Shown piece after piece: positions 16,772 through 25,700 of a stretch of 64,000 bases of DNA (position 1 is its first letter; each line of letters begins with the position of its first letter). The stretch lies in NCBI GenBank assembly GCA_900752215.1, contig CAADUO010000060.1, forward strand, positions 32,081-96,080. The letters run 5' to 3'. The stretch comes from an uncultured Collinsella sp. (GTDB lineage: Bacteria; Actinomycetota; Coriobacteriia; Coriobacteriales; Coriobacteriaceae). Under the pieces are notes generated by a model, which was not told the DNA's origin, searched no databases, and was given only the letters and a program-made list of their open reading frames with translations. Made by a program: the position numbers and the translations under genes.

Positions 16772-17649
16772 CAGCCAAACCTCTTCTCATCAATCGCGTG
16801 CAACGCGCAAGGCAGCATCATCCAGGCAGCGTACACGACATAGCCCAGCCACGGCGCCGGCACCGAGAGCTGCGGATAAAACGAATACTGCGTCGTCGCG
16901 GTCGCCGCCACGGCCACCGCGGCAGCACCAAACAGCGCGAGCCCGACCAGCGCGGCAACGTCGCTGCGCCCCAGTCGATACCGCGCATACGTCGTACGAC
17001 GTGTCGCGGCACCCCACCCGCGCGAGCGCATCGCGTCCGCGCGCTCCAGCGAATCTTCCATGCCCCAGCCCATCAACACGCTCGACGCCCGCAGGCGCGA
17101 TCGCACGGGATCGGTGGGCACGCGGCCCGGCACATCAATCGCATCCTGCACCGCCATCACCGTACGACCGCGACGCAAAAACTGCGGGATAAGCCGCATG
17201 CACATCGAGATCATGAGCGCGATCACCGGCGCGGCATTACCCAGCAGCGCGAGCACCTTGTCGTAGCCAAGCATCGACGCCGCGGCCTCAAACCACAGTA
17301 CGCTCGCCACAAACAACCCGCCCATGCACAGGCCGTATACCATACTCTCCAAATACACCGCACGCATGCCAATACGGAACAGCTCCGTCGAGCCCGAGGC
17401 GCTAAACAGCGGATTGAGCACCGCGATGATCAAGATCACCGGCAGCTGCCAGCGAAGCGCCCCCAACGTACGCGCGGCGCCGCGCATCGCAAACCCGTAC
17501 GCCAACCCGCCCGCAAGCGACAGTGCAATCAGCACCGGCTGCATCGAGAACATGGTGAGTCCCAGCGTCAGCACCATGTAGAGCGCCGGCACCGCCGGAT
17601 GCAACATCGAAAATGCCGCGACGGGCTCGTGGCCCGATTCCTCTCGCAT
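16771..17649 (-). CDS. ecfT: ECF transporter transmembrane component EcfT
   Basis: EcfT is the membrane scaffold coupling the two ATPases to a vitamin-binding S component. The protein starts with an HPAVPALYM segment typical of EcfT N-termini. It has about five membrane helices and carries the coupling-helix signature ADAMRSRGWG near the end of the cytoplasmic region, the family's Ala-Arg-Gly motif. The start at 17649 is preferred because GGGAGG lies about 11 bp upstream and the protein then begins just before helix 1. A longer frame to 17799 would add 50 residues without a ribosome site. It is co-translated with the fused ATPase and divergent from glmU. Confidence 0.85.
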   Translation of the reverse strand: MREESGHEPVAAFSMLHPAVPALYMVLTLGLTMFSMQPVLIALSLAGGLAYGFAMRGAARTLGALRWQLPVILIIAVLNPLFSASGSTELFRIGMRAVYLESMVYGLCMGGLFVASVLWFEAAASMLGYDKVLALLGNAAPVIALMISMCMRLIPQFLRRGRTVMAVQDAIDVPGRVPTDPVRSRLRASSVLMGWGMEDSLERADAMRSRGWGAATRRTTYARYRLGRSDVAALVGLALFGAAAVAVAATATTQYSFYPQLSVPAPWLGYVVYAAWMMLPCALHAIDEKRFG

Positions 17650-17854
17650 GATATCCACGGGCACCTCCCATCCCTCGCTCAAACGCCAACGCCGCAGCGC
17701 CGACGCCATGCACAACCAGCGCAAACACCACGCCGGCGGCACCGACATCAGCGGCAATGCGCCAATCGTTACGCGCTCAACATATGCCTGCGGTATCATA
17801 TTGCGCCGTGTATCGTTTCCAAACGCACGTCTCTATAACGTAACAGGAGATCAC

Positions 17855-19267
17855 ATGGACGCAACCGCAATTATCCTCGCCGCCGGCGAGGGCACCCGCA
17901 TGAAGTCGAACCACTGCAAGGTTTCGCACAAGATCTTGGGTAAGCCCATGGTCCAGTGGATCGTCGACGCCACCATCAAGGCCGGCTGCAGCCGCGTCGT
18001 GGTCGTCATCGGCAGCCACGCCGACGAGATGCGCGCCCTCATCGATGGCGCCTACGCCAACAGCGCCACCAAGGTCGAGTGCGTCGAGCAGACCGAGCGC
18101 CTGGGCACCGGCCATGCCGTCAAGGTCGCGCTCGAGGCCTGCGGCATCACCGAGGGCCCGGTCGTCGTGCTCAACGGCGACTTGCCGCTCATCACCGCCG
18201 ACACCGTCGCCAAGTTCGCACAGACCGTCGCCACCGGCGAGCTCGCCTGCACCGTCATGACCATGACCCCGCCCGACCCCTTCGGCTACGGCCGCATCAA
18301 GCTGGGCGCCGACGGCCAGATCGAGCGCATCATCGAGCAAAAGGACTGCACGCCCGAACAGGCCGCCACGCTGCTCGAGTGCAACGCCGGCTGCTACGCC
18401 TTCGACGGCGCGCAGCTCGCCGCCCACATCAATGAGATCGGCAACGACAACGCGCAGTCCGAGTACTACCTGCCCGACATGCTCGAGATCCTCAAAGGCC
18501 ACGGCCAGGCGGTCTCCATCTTCCACTGCGACGACTACCGCGACGGCCTGGGCGTCAACAGCCGCATCCAGCTCGCGCAGCTCACCGCCATTGCGCGCGA
18601 CCGCATTAACGAGCACTGGATGGCCGAGGGCGTCACGTTCATCGATCCCACGCAGGCCTGGATCGGCCCCGATGCCGTCATCGGCCGCGACACCGTCGTG
18701 TGGCCGCAGACGCACCTGATCGGCCACGTCACCGTGGGCGAGGAGTGCCAGCTCGGCCCCAACAGTCGCCTCACCGACACCACCGTCGGCAGCGGCTGCA
18801 CCATCGATGAGACCATCGCCATCGAGGCCGTCATCGAGAACGGCGTCGACTGCGGCCCGCGTGCCTACCTGCGCCCGGGCACTCACATGCTCGACGGCTC
18901 CAAGGCCGGCACGCACGTGGAGATCAAGAAGTCCACGATCGGCGAGGGCTCCAAGGTGCCGCACCTGTCTTACATCGGCGATACCACCATGGGCTCCGGC
19001 GTCAACGTGGGCGCAGGCTCCATCACCTGCAACTACGACGGCGTGCACAAGCACAAGACCGTCATCGGCAAGGATGCCTTCATCGGCTCCGACACCATGA
19101 TGGTCGCACCCGCCCAGATCGGCGACGGCGCGCTCGTGGCCGCCGGCTCCGTCATCACCGAGCCGGTCCCGGCAGACGCACTCGGTCTGGGTCGTGCCCG
19201 TCAGGTAAACATTGAGGGCTGGGCCGCCGATTATCGCCGCCGTCTGCACGAGGACGACGAGGTATAA
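17855..19267 (+). CDS. glmU: Bifunctional UDP-GlcNAc pyrophosphorylase / glucosamine-1-P acetyltransferase
   Basis: GlmU makes UDP-N-acetylglucosamine for peptidoglycan and other glycans. The 470-residue protein has the N-terminal nucleotidyltransferase (LAAGEGTRMKS at residues 7-17; NGDLPLI near residue 107). From about residue 250 it has the left-handed beta-helix acetyltransferase of repeated hexapeptides, including the catalytic His in YLRPGTH. ACAGGAGA is 5 bp before the ATG at 17855. The gene is single and closed by a terminator; prs follows with its own upstream region. The glmU-prs order is common in Gram-positive bacteria. Confidence 0.96.
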   Translation: MDATAIILAAGEGTRMKSNHCKVSHKILGKPMVQWIVDATIKAGCSRVVVVIGSHADEMRALIDGAYANSATKVECVEQTERLGTGHAVKVALEACGITEGPVVVLNGDLPLITADTVAKFAQTVATGELACTVMTMTPPDPFGYGRIKLGADGQIERIIEQKDCTPEQAATLLECNAGCYAFDGAQLAAHINEIGNDNAQSEYYLPDMLEILKGHGQAVSIFHCDDYRDGLGVNSRIQLAQLTAIARDRINEHWMAEGVTFIDPTQAWIGPDAVIGRDTVVWPQTHLIGHVTVGEECQLGPNSRLTDTTVGSGCTIDETIAIEAVIENGVDCGPRAYLRPGTHMLDGSKAGTHVEIKKSTIGEGSKVPHLSYIGDTTMGSGVNVGAGSITCNYDGVHKHKTVIGKDAFIGSDTMMVAPAQIGDGALVAAGSVITEPVPADALGLGRARQVNIEGWAADYRRRLHEDDEV

Positions 19268-19282
19268 CGTTTTACCAAGCAC

Positions 19283-19316
19283 AAAAGGAGCTGTTCCATG
19301 GGGGCGGCTCCTTTTT
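19283..19316 (+). terminator. Intrinsic terminator after glmU
   Basis: AAGGAGC pairs with GCTCCTT across a 15-nt loop, followed by five T residues. It starts 15 bp after the glmU stop. Confidence 0.8.
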
Positions 19317-19457
19317 CTATCGTGACCTGCGCGGCCGGATGAGTGGTCGGTTCGTGTCCGTTGACGGTAAAGACGTTATCAAGACTCGATAAACCCCGCC
19401 GCGCGGTTACAATGCAACAAGGCATCTATATGGCATTCGATAAAAAGGAGAAGGGTA

Positions 19458-20444
19458 ATGCCGATTAATGATCCCGAGAAGTCGGAGAATATGCGCAAGT
19501 CCATCCGCGTGTATTCCGGTTCCTCCAACCGTCCCCTCGCTCAGAAGATCGCTGAGTACCTTGGGGTCGAGCTTTCGGGCCTTACGCTAAAGCAGTTCGC
19601 CAACGGTGAGATTTACGCCCGCTACGACGAGACCGTCCGCGGCGCCGACGTCTTCCTGATTCAGTCCGTGGCCGGCGGCAACGTCAACGACATGCTCATG
19701 GAGCTGCTCATCGCCACCGACGCTGCCAAGCGCGCATCCGCCCGCTCCATCACCGCCGTCATCACCCACTACGGCTATGCCCGCCAGGACCGCAAGGCCG
19801 GCCCGCGCGAGCCCATCACCGCCCGCCTCGTCGCCAACCTGCTCGAGCGCGCCGGCGTCGACCGCATCATCACCCTCGACCTGCACCAGGGTCAGATCCA
19901 GGGCTTCTTCGATATCCCGGTCAACCACCTGTCCGCACTGCCGCTGTTTGGCCAGTACTACAACGCCATGAACTTCGACACCGACAACCTGGTTGTCGTC
20001 TCCCCCGACGTGGGTCGTGCCAAGGCCGCCAAGAAGCTGTCCGACATGCTCGGCTGCGACCTGGCCATCGCCCACAAGGGCCGTCCGCGCCACAACGCCG
20101 CCGAGGTCATGGGCATCATCGGTGACATCAAGGGTAAGACCTGCATCATCAACGACGACATGATCGACACCGCTGGCACCCTGTGCGCCAACGTCAAGGA
20201 GCTCAAGGCTATGGGCGCTGGCGACATCTACGTCTGCGCCACCCACGGCATCTTCTCCGGTCCGGCCATCGAGCGTCTGAACGACGCCCCGATCGTCGAG
20301 TGCCTCGTCACCGACGCCATTCCCGTCGAGGTCGGCGGCAAGATCAAGACCATCTCGGTCGCCGAGGAGTTCGCTCAGGCCATCTCCGCCGTTTACCACG
20401 AGGAGCCCGTCTCCACGCTCGTCGGCGGCGACTTCGCGCTGTAG
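19458..20444 (+). CDS. prs: Ribose-phosphate pyrophosphokinase (PRPP synthase)
   Basis: Prs makes PRPP from ribose 5-phosphate and ATP, feeding the purine, pyrimidine and NAD pathways; several PRPP users (purF, purD steps) lie in this window. The 328-residue class I enzyme shows FANGEIYARYDETVRG, the ATP-binding GYARQDRKAGPREPI, the regulatory-site VVSPDVGRAKAAK and the PRPP loop INDDMIDTAGTL. AAAGGAGAAGGG is close before the ATG at 19458. A TTGACG at 19361 and a TACAAT at 19408 lie upstream but are too far apart to form one promoter. Confidence 0.97.
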   Translation: MPINDPEKSENMRKSIRVYSGSSNRPLAQKIAEYLGVELSGLTLKQFANGEIYARYDETVRGADVFLIQSVAGGNVNDMLMELLIATDAAKRASARSITAVITHYGYARQDRKAGPREPITARLVANLLERAGVDRIITLDLHQGQIQGFFDIPVNHLSALPLFGQYYNAMNFDTDNLVVVSPDVGRAKAAKKLSDMLGCDLAIAHKGRPRHNAAEVMGIIGDIKGKTCIINDDMIDTAGTLCANVKELKAMGAGDIYVCATHGIFSGPAIERLNDAPIVECLVTDAIPVEVGGKIKTISVAEEFAQAISAVYHEEPVSTLVGGDFAL

Positions 20445-20477
20445 TCCAACGCGCATCGCATCATCTTTGATGCTTTT

Positions 20478-20509
20478 AAAGGGTCGGAAGCTCGCTTCCG
20501 GCCCTTTTT
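20478..20509 (+). terminator. Intrinsic terminator after prs
   Basis: A strong stem (AGGGTCGGAAGC with GCTTCCGGCCCT, 2-nt loop) is followed by TTTTTC, about 35 bp past the prs stop. Confidence 0.92.
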
Positions 20510-20530
20510 CTATCCCTCGCCAACCTTCCC

Positions 20531-20732
20531 TGGACAATTGGTTCAGATACGTATTTTTTAAAGCCCCAAAGGGCCGTTCGGAGCCTTCTGAGCTCCCCGG
20601 CGGATGCCATGCCGCCCAAAGCTCATCGTTTTCGAGTACAACCGCCGCATATTTACCCTCAAATCACCCTCGAAGGCCCTTAGAAACGCCTCGAATGCCC
20701 GTCGCCTTATACGTATCTGAACTAACTGTCCA
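20531..20732. repeat. 202-bp inverted-repeat element, left copy
   Basis: Ends are inverted copies of a ~26-bp motif (TGGACARTTRGTTCAGATAC then GTA). The interior folds further: AAGGGCC with GGCCCTT, and GGCGG with CCGCC. A second element with the same ends, but an unrelated interior of nearly equal length, lies at 22057-22260. Together they bracket the nuclease-like gene at 20896-22023. No gene is inside this copy. Confidence 0.85.
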
Positions 20733-20895
20733 GTAGCTATCGTCAACCTTCGCGGCAGAGCTCAATTTCCTGCAATCCCCTCAACCGATTCCACCGATTT
20801 CATAACACCCAGCCGTTCATGGCGCACAGCGCCCCGCTGAGCGAAAAGAACGGTATGGCGGTCGCATTCTGCCGCCAACTTAGTACGTTATAGCT

Positions 20896-22023
20896 ATGAC
20901 GACCGTGATTTCACATTTCTCCGCCCTCCGCGCAATTCGTCGCGCACGACGGGCGTACTCTGCCCTACCCTGGGACTCCGTTGATAGTGAACAGCAAGCA
21001 CAGGCCTTGGCTAGCTGCATTCCCAATAATGACGCGATAGACTTTGGCGCACTTTCGATACTCGACGCCTGGAATGAAGATGATTCCGAACTACTCGATC
21101 TTCTCGTTTCAAACGAAGACAACAGACGCCCCGACAAGCGACTTCTTCAGCATATTCTCTCCGCTCCGCTTCCTGAAGGTGCAATTATGCACGTCGAGGC
21201 CGACATCTACGCAACGTCTCCTGCCATGACAGCCATGCTTTGTTCTAAAAATGAATCGGTCGCCAAAACCTTGATGCTCCTTATGGAGCTGCTCGGAACC
21301 TACTCCCTTCCGCCCGAGGCAACCTACCCCATCGCCTATGACGACATCTGGCCCAAGGGCGATAGCTGCGCAGCGACGGGCGATCTTGATTGCCTGGGCG
21401 GCCAGTCGGCAGCCAAACAGCAGAACGAAACCCGCTACGAACAGGCGCACTACAAATGCGAGCCCGCCACGACCATCGAAGATCTCGAGGCGGTCGCGCG
21501 CTTCGCCAAAAGTAGCTCATACACCTCGTTTCGCACGGCAGTCAAGCTTGCCCGACCCGGATCTGCATCCCCAGCCGAATCCCTAATGTTAGCCGTTCTC
21601 GGAGCGCCCATGCGCTTTGGCGGATTCGGATGTTGCAGCCTGCCCATGGGAGGCCTGCTACTCAACTATCGAATCGACTTCGACACTCTTGCGGTTAACA
21701 TGTCCTCCGGCATCCCTTACGCCATCTGCGACCTATATTGCCCGGCCGCCGGAGTCGACAACGAATACAACGGAATTGGGCATGAGCTTCAAAACGCTCG
21801 CATCCACGATGGCAATCGAAATAATGGCCTCAAGGCAATGGGCATCCACGTCCTGGTTATCAATCGCGACCAAATGAAAGACCTTGTTGCACTCGAAGCC
21901 TTCGCCCAAACGATGCATCGACTCGCAGGAGTCCGATTCCGATATCGCATCAAGGGCTATCGCAAGCGTCAGGCCGCTTGGCTCAACGCTCTGCGGGTCG
22001 GAATCGGCCTTGCGCCGGTCTAA
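20896..22023 (+). CDS. DUF559/AbiEi-type, PD-(D/E)xK-like protein of unknown function
   Basis: This 375-residue protein is not similar to a characterised enzyme I can name. Its C-terminal third follows the DUF559/Vsr-like nuclease-fold pattern: a conserved SPAES segment, then DLYCP with NEYNG-x-x-H, and D-x-x-R-x-x-x-L with GIHVLVI. The usual catalytic Lys position is Asn (E-Y-N), so cleavage is uncertain. The N-terminal part resembles the AbiEi-antitoxin-like region of actinobacterial relatives. A diverged paralogue lies at 60598-61605. Both are flanked by inverted palindromes. Base composition is lower in GC than its neighbours. No ribosome site precedes the ATG, so it may be leaderless. 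A mobile or defence-type role is inference. Confidence 0.7.
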   Translation: MTTVISHFSALRAIRRARRAYSALPWDSVDSEQQAQALASCIPNNDAIDFGALSILDAWNEDDSELLDLLVSNEDNRRPDKRLLQHILSAPLPEGAIMHVEADIYATSPAMTAMLCSKNESVAKTLMLLMELLGTYSLPPEATYPIAYDDIWPKGDSCAATGDLDCLGGQSAAKQQNETRYEQAHYKCEPATTIEDLEAVARFAKSSSYTSFRTAVKLARPGSASPAESLMLAVLGAPMRFGGFGCCSLPMGGLLLNYRIDFDTLAVNMSSGIPYAICDLYCPAAGVDNEYNGIGHELQNARIHDGNRNNGLKAMGIHVLVINRDQMKDLVALEAFAQTMHRLAGVRFRYRIKGYRKRQAAWLNALRVGIGLAPV

Positions 22024-22056
22024 ACGGCGAATCACCCGTGCGCCGTCGAACAGGGC

Positions 22057-22260
22057 TGGACAGTTAGTTCAAATACGTATAAATAGACACATTGAATTAG
22101 GCTGTTTTGCAGCTATCTCTATACCATTCGCCCTATTTGAAAGCGGGGTAGACTTCAAAACAGCGTCATATGGACTAACTAAAGTTCCAAAACAACATAT
22201 CGGCATTGAATTGAGCAATTCGAGTCCTCAGAACTTATACGTATCTGAACTAACTGTCCA
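22057..22260. repeat. 204-bp inverted-repeat element, right copy
   Basis: Both ends carry the motif TGGACAGTTAGTTCARATAC in opposite orientation, extended by GTATAA. Inside, GCTGTTTTG and CAAAACAGC form a nested stem. The interior is not similar to the left copy at 20531-20732, yet length and geometry match. It starts 33 bp after the stop of the nuclease-like gene. Confidence 0.85.
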
Positions 22261-22374
22261 CCTCGGATTTTGACGGCCGTCCAAACGCCCCCAAACAACC
22301 TCAATTGCCCTCCATTTGACAGCGGCAACAGGGTCGCTCACCATAGCAGGCGACAAATCAACGAAAGGATGAAC

Positions 22375-23004
22375 ATGGCAGCTGCACAGCCGCTTAAGAT
22401 TCGCATGGTTGCCGGACTTGGCAACCCCGGCGAGGAATATGCCGAGACCCGCCACAACGCCGGCTTTAAGGCAATCGACGAGCTGGCCCGTCAGGCCGGC
22501 GTCACGTACTGGAAAAACCAGGCAGGCGCCGAGGTCGCGCTCATCAATATCAACGATGCCGAGGAAGAGAACGGCAAGCGCCAGATCGTGCTGGTCAAGC
22601 CGCAGTCGTATATGAATACCTCGGGTGGCCCCATCTCCAAGCTCTGCCGCGAGTACAAGATCAAGGCCGAGGAGCTACTCGTGATTCACGACGAGCTCGA
22701 CATTCCCGCCGGCGACGTACGTGTTAAGGTGGGCGGCGGCCACGCCGGCCACAACGGCCTGCGCTCCATCATCGACAAGATGGGCAGCCGCGACTTTAGT
22801 CGCATCCGCACCGGTATCGGCAACCCTCCCGGCAAGATGGCCGTGGCAGATTACGTGCTCAAGCAGCTGCGCGCCCGCGAGGCCGAGGACTTCCAGAACA
22901 CCTGCGCCCGCGCCGCAGATGCCGCCGGTCTGGCCATCGTCCACGGCGTAATCTACGCCCGCGATCACGTAAACGGCGCCGCTTCCGCCAACGGCAAGCA
23001 CTAA
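22375..23004 (+). CDS. pth: Peptidyl-tRNA hydrolase
   Basis: Pth frees tRNAs from peptidyl-tRNA that drops off ribosomes. The 209-residue protein has the active-site region GLGNPGEEYAETRHNAGF with catalytic His near residue 27, KPQSYMNTSG with the Asn contact, and the HDELDIPAGDVRVK and GGGHAGHNGLRSI segments with catalytic Asp and Asn. The ATG at 22375 is chosen because AAAGG lies 7 bp before it; the ATG at 22369 would be too close. It follows an inverted-repeat element and precedes another repeat containing its terminator. The prs-pth neighbourhood is common in Gram-positive bacteria. Confidence 0.96.
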   Translation: MAAAQPLKIRMVAGLGNPGEEYAETRHNAGFKAIDELARQAGVTYWKNQAGAEVALININDAEEENGKRQIVLVKPQSYMNTSGGPISKLCREYKIKAEELLVIHDELDIPAGDVRVKVGGGHAGHNGLRSIIDKMGSRDFSRIRTGIGNPPGKMAVADYVLKQLRAREAEDFQNTCARAADAAGLAIVHGVIYARDHVNGAASANGKH

Positions 23005-23005
23005 A

Positions 23006-23204
23006 ACCTACTATTTAGGGACAGGTTTATTTCGGCAGGTTTTATCTACGGAAACGCCCCGGTGGGCGCATCGAAATAAACCCCGCACTGCCATACACAC
23101 ATAGCGCTCCAAAGGGGGCCGACCTCAACGAAGCGCGAGGCCGGCCCCTTTGCCGTTTTGCCTGATAAAACCGACAAAAATAAACCTGTCCCTATTTGGT
23201 AGGT
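23006..23204. repeat. ~199-bp GGGACAGG-type element with ~40-bp inverted ends
   Basis: The left end (ACCTAC, then AGGGACAGGTTTATTT, then GGTTTTATC) recurs inverted at the right end with few mismatches. The middle contains a strong terminator hairpin. A related but partial sequence (AATGAACCTGTCCCTA beside GGTAAAACCTACC) occurs near 34107-34145. No gene is inside. Confidence 0.8.
23111..23152 (+). terminator. Strong hairpin terminator after pth
   Basis: AAAGGGG-CCG-CCTC pairs with GAGG-CGG-CCCCTTT around an 8-12-nt loop, followed by TGCCGTTTTG. It sits inside the GGGACAGG-type repeat and is roughly symmetrical, so it could work in both directions. Confidence 0.7.
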
Positions 23205-23377
23205 CGAAGTGGATAAACCCTTTTCCCAACCGCCGAAGACACACGTAAACAGCATGTCCATGAGGGTATAATTTGCACCGTATGTCTGCACAACGCCTGT
23301 GCGCGTACGGTTTTACTCGGGCTACCGTCCATTTCCGTGGAGGCACGGTTCGGCGGCCCTAACAAGAGAGGGGTTCT

Positions 23378-24217
23378 ATGTATAAGATCCTGGAGAAGAC
23401 GCAGTTCTCGGAGAAGGTGTTCAAGTTCCGCATCGAGGCGCCCGCAATCGCCAAGCATGCGCACGCTGGACAGTTCCTCATGGTTCGCGCCAACGAGACG
23501 GGCGAGCGCGTCCCGTTTACCCTGGCTGGCTGGAACGGTGACGAGGGCTGGGTCGAGTTCATCTTCATGGTGATCGGCAAGACCACCGAAATGCTGTCCA
23601 CCTACGAGGCTGGCGAGTCGCTGCGCGACGTCGTGGGCCCGCTGGGCGTTCCCACCGAGATGGCCGAGGGCCCCTGCGCCGTCATTGGCGGCGGCGTCGG
23701 TCTGGCAATTGCCTTCCCGGTCGCCAAGCACCTGGTCGAGACCGGTCACGAGGTTCACGCCATCATGGGCGCCCGCACCAAGGACCTCCTGCTCATGGAG
23801 GACCAGTTCCGCGAGCTCCTCGACGAGGACCACATCCACATCACCACTGACGACGGCTCCTACGGCGAGCAGGGCGTTGTCACCGCTCCGCTGGAGCGCC
23901 TGCTGCAGGACAAGGCCGTGAGCCAGGTCTTCTGCGTCGGCCCCGTTCCGATGATGAAGTTCTCGACCCTCACCGCCCAGAAGTACGACACCCCCATCAC
24001 CGCGTCCCTCAACCCCATCATGGTTGACGGCACCGGTATGTGCGGCTGCTGCCGCGTCGAGGTGGGCGGCGTGACCAAGTTCGCTTGCGTCGACGGCCCC
24101 GACTTCGATGCCACCCTGGTCGACTGGGATGACCTTCGTGCCCGCCAGGCCGCTTATCGTTCCGAAGAGGGCGAGTCCCTCAAGGCCTATGAGGAAAAGA
24201 GCTGCGCATGCCACTAG
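23378..24217 (+). CDS. nfnA: NfnA-type FAD/NAD-binding subunit of electron-bifurcating transhydrogenase
   Basis: The 279-residue protein matches NfnA/SudB: an FAD-binding domain with RVPFTLAGW, an NAD-binding domain beginning at VIGGGVGLAIAFPVAK, and a C-terminal [2Fe-2S] site (CGCC then C about 11 residues on, before DGPDFD). With NfnB it forms NADH-dependent reduced ferredoxin:NADP+ oxidoreductase, which balances ferredoxin, NADH and NADPH in anaerobes. It overlaps the nfnB start by 10 bp, so the pair is co-translated. GAGAGGGG precedes the ATG. A TATAAT at 23267 could be its -10 box, without a good -35. Confidence 0.88.
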   Translation: MYKILEKTQFSEKVFKFRIEAPAIAKHAHAGQFLMVRANETGERVPFTLAGWNGDEGWVEFIFMVIGKTTEMLSTYEAGESLRDVVGPLGVPTEMAEGPCAVIGGGVGLAIAFPVAKHLVETGHEVHAIMGARTKDLLLMEDQFRELLDEDHIHITTDDGSYGEQGVVTAPLERLLQDKAVSQVFCVGPVPMMKFSTLTAQKYDTPITASLNPIMVDGTGMCGCCRVEVGGVTKFACVDGPDFDATLVDWDDLRARQAAYRSEEGESLKAYEEKSCACH

Positions 24218-25617
24218 TTAACGGTCGTTTCGTTGCCGATATGAAGTCGCCCCGCACCCCCGATAACGAGGAGCCGGCTGCCGAGCGCGCCTGCGACTTC
24301 CGCCCCGTCGACAAGGGCTTCACCGAGGAGATGGCGCTGGCCGAGGCCGAGCGCTGCCTCAACTGCAAGAAGCCGTTCTGTGTTGAGGGCTGCCCTGTCA
24401 ACATCAACATCCCCCGCTTTATCGAGCAGATCCGCGAGAAGGACTTCGGCGGCGCTCTCGATACCATTCGCGAGGACTCCATGCTTCCCGCCATCTGCGG
24501 CCGTGTCTGCCCGCAGGAGAACCAGTGCGAGGGCAAGTGCATCCGTGGTAAGAAGTCCGAGCCCGTGGCCATCGGCCAGCTCGAGCGCTTCCTGGGTGAC
24601 CGTCCCGAGCTCGCCTCCACGCCCAAGATGGCTCCCAAGAACGGCAAGAAGGTCGCCGTCGTCGGCTCCGGCCCGTCCGGCATCACCTGCGCCGGCGAGC
24701 TCGCCCGCAACGGCTTTGACGTCACCGTCTTTGAGGCATTCTTCACCGGCGGCGGCGTGCTGGTCTACGGCATCCCCGAGTTCCGTCTGCCCAAGGCGGT
24801 CGTCAAGCGCGAGATTGACGGCCTGGAGGACATGGGCGTCAAGTTTGAGTACAATTCCGTCGTGGGCAACATGGCCACGGCCGAAGAGCTGTTCGAGCAG
24901 GGCTTCGACGCCATCTACGTGGCGACCGGCGCTGGCCTGCCCAAGTTCCTCAACGTCCCCGGCGAGAACCTGCCCAACGTCTTCTTCGCTAACGAGTACC
25001 TCACCCGCGTGAACCTGATGAAGGCCAACAAGTTCCCCGAGTACGACACCCCCACCAAGCACGGCAAGAACGTCGTCGTCTTTGGCGGCGGCAACGTGGC
25101 TATGGACGCCGTCCGTACCGCCAAGCGCCTGGGCGCCGAGCATGCCATCATCGCCTACCGTCGTACCGAGGACGAGATGCCCTGCCGTCGCGCCGAGCTG
25201 CACCATGCCAAGGCCGAGGGCGTCGAGGTTCTGCCGCTTGTCTCCCCGCTCGAGTTTGTCGCTGGCGAGGACGGCTCCGTGTGCGCCGTCAAGGTCCAGA
25301 AGATGGAACTCGGCGAGCCTGACGAGTCCGGCCGTCGCCGCCCGGTGCCCATCGAGGGCGCCATCGAGGAGATCCCCTGCGACGTCGCGATCTCGGCTAT
25401 CGGCACCAACGCCAACCCCTTCGCAAAGAAGATCGGCGGCAAGATGGAGCTCAACAAGTGGGGCTACATCGTCGCCGACGAGGAGACCGGCCAGACCACC
25501 GATCCCCGTATCTGGGCCGGCGGCGACATCGTCACCGGTGCCGCTACGGTCATTCTGGCGATGGGCGCCGGCAAGAAGGCCGCCGCTTCCATCACCAAGA
25601 GCCTGCTGGGCGAGTAA
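24208..25617 (+). CDS. nfnB: NfnB-type NADPH/FAD/2x[4Fe-4S] subunit (glutamate-synthase small-subunit family)
   Basis: The 469 residues match the GltD/NfnB family. An N-terminal double cubane region uses CLNCKKPFC, EGCP, CGRVCPQENQCEGKC. The FAD site is VGSGPSGITCAGELARNG near residue 150, and the NADPH site is FGGGNVAMDAVRTAKRLG near residue 292. No large glutamate-synthase subunit is nearby and an NfnA gene overlaps upstream, so this is assigned to NfnAB rather than GOGAT. An older annotation would be 'NADPH-dependent glutamate synthase'. The final GGDIVTGAATVILAMGAGKKAA is the family's C-terminal FAD contact. A terminator follows. Confidence 0.88.
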   Translation: MPLVNGRFVADMKSPRTPDNEEPAAERACDFRPVDKGFTEEMALAEAERCLNCKKPFCVEGCPVNINIPRFIEQIREKDFGGALDTIREDSMLPAICGRVCPQENQCEGKCIRGKKSEPVAIGQLERFLGDRPELASTPKMAPKNGKKVAVVGSGPSGITCAGELARNGFDVTVFEAFFTGGGVLVYGIPEFRLPKAVVKREIDGLEDMGVKFEYNSVVGNMATAEELFEQGFDAIYVATGAGLPKFLNVPGENLPNVFFANEYLTRVNLMKANKFPEYDTPTKHGKNVVVFGGGNVAMDAVRTAKRLGAEHAIIAYRRTEDEMPCRRAELHHAKAEGVEVLPLVSPLEFVAGEDGSVCAVKVQKMELGEPDESGRRRPVPIEGAIEEIPCDVAISAIGTNANPFAKKIGGKMELNKWGYIVADEETGQTTDPRIWAGGDIVTGAATVILAMGAGKKAAASITKSLLGE

Positions 25618-25646
25618 TCACCCTCAGCGCTAGCCATTAAACGGCA

Positions 25647-25684
25647 AAGTCCCTGTCGAGCACACGCTCGGCGGGGACTTTTTC
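25647..25684 (+). terminator. Intrinsic terminator of the nfnAB operon
   Basis: AAGTCCC and CGAGC pair with GCTCG and GGGACTT (two internal mismatches, ACAC loop), followed by TTTTTC. Confidence 0.88.
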
Positions 25685-25700
25685 TATGCCGGCCGTCCCA

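Noticed and set aside
17777..19282. 501-codon open frame opposite glmU
   Set aside because: It is Gly/Ala/Asp/Val-rich shadow coding with no motif, while glmU is intact.
24208..25617. Glutamate synthase small subunit (gltD) as the function
   Set aside because: No large subunit lies nearby, and the upstream overlapping gene is NfnA-type, so the NfnAB transhydrogenase reading fits better.
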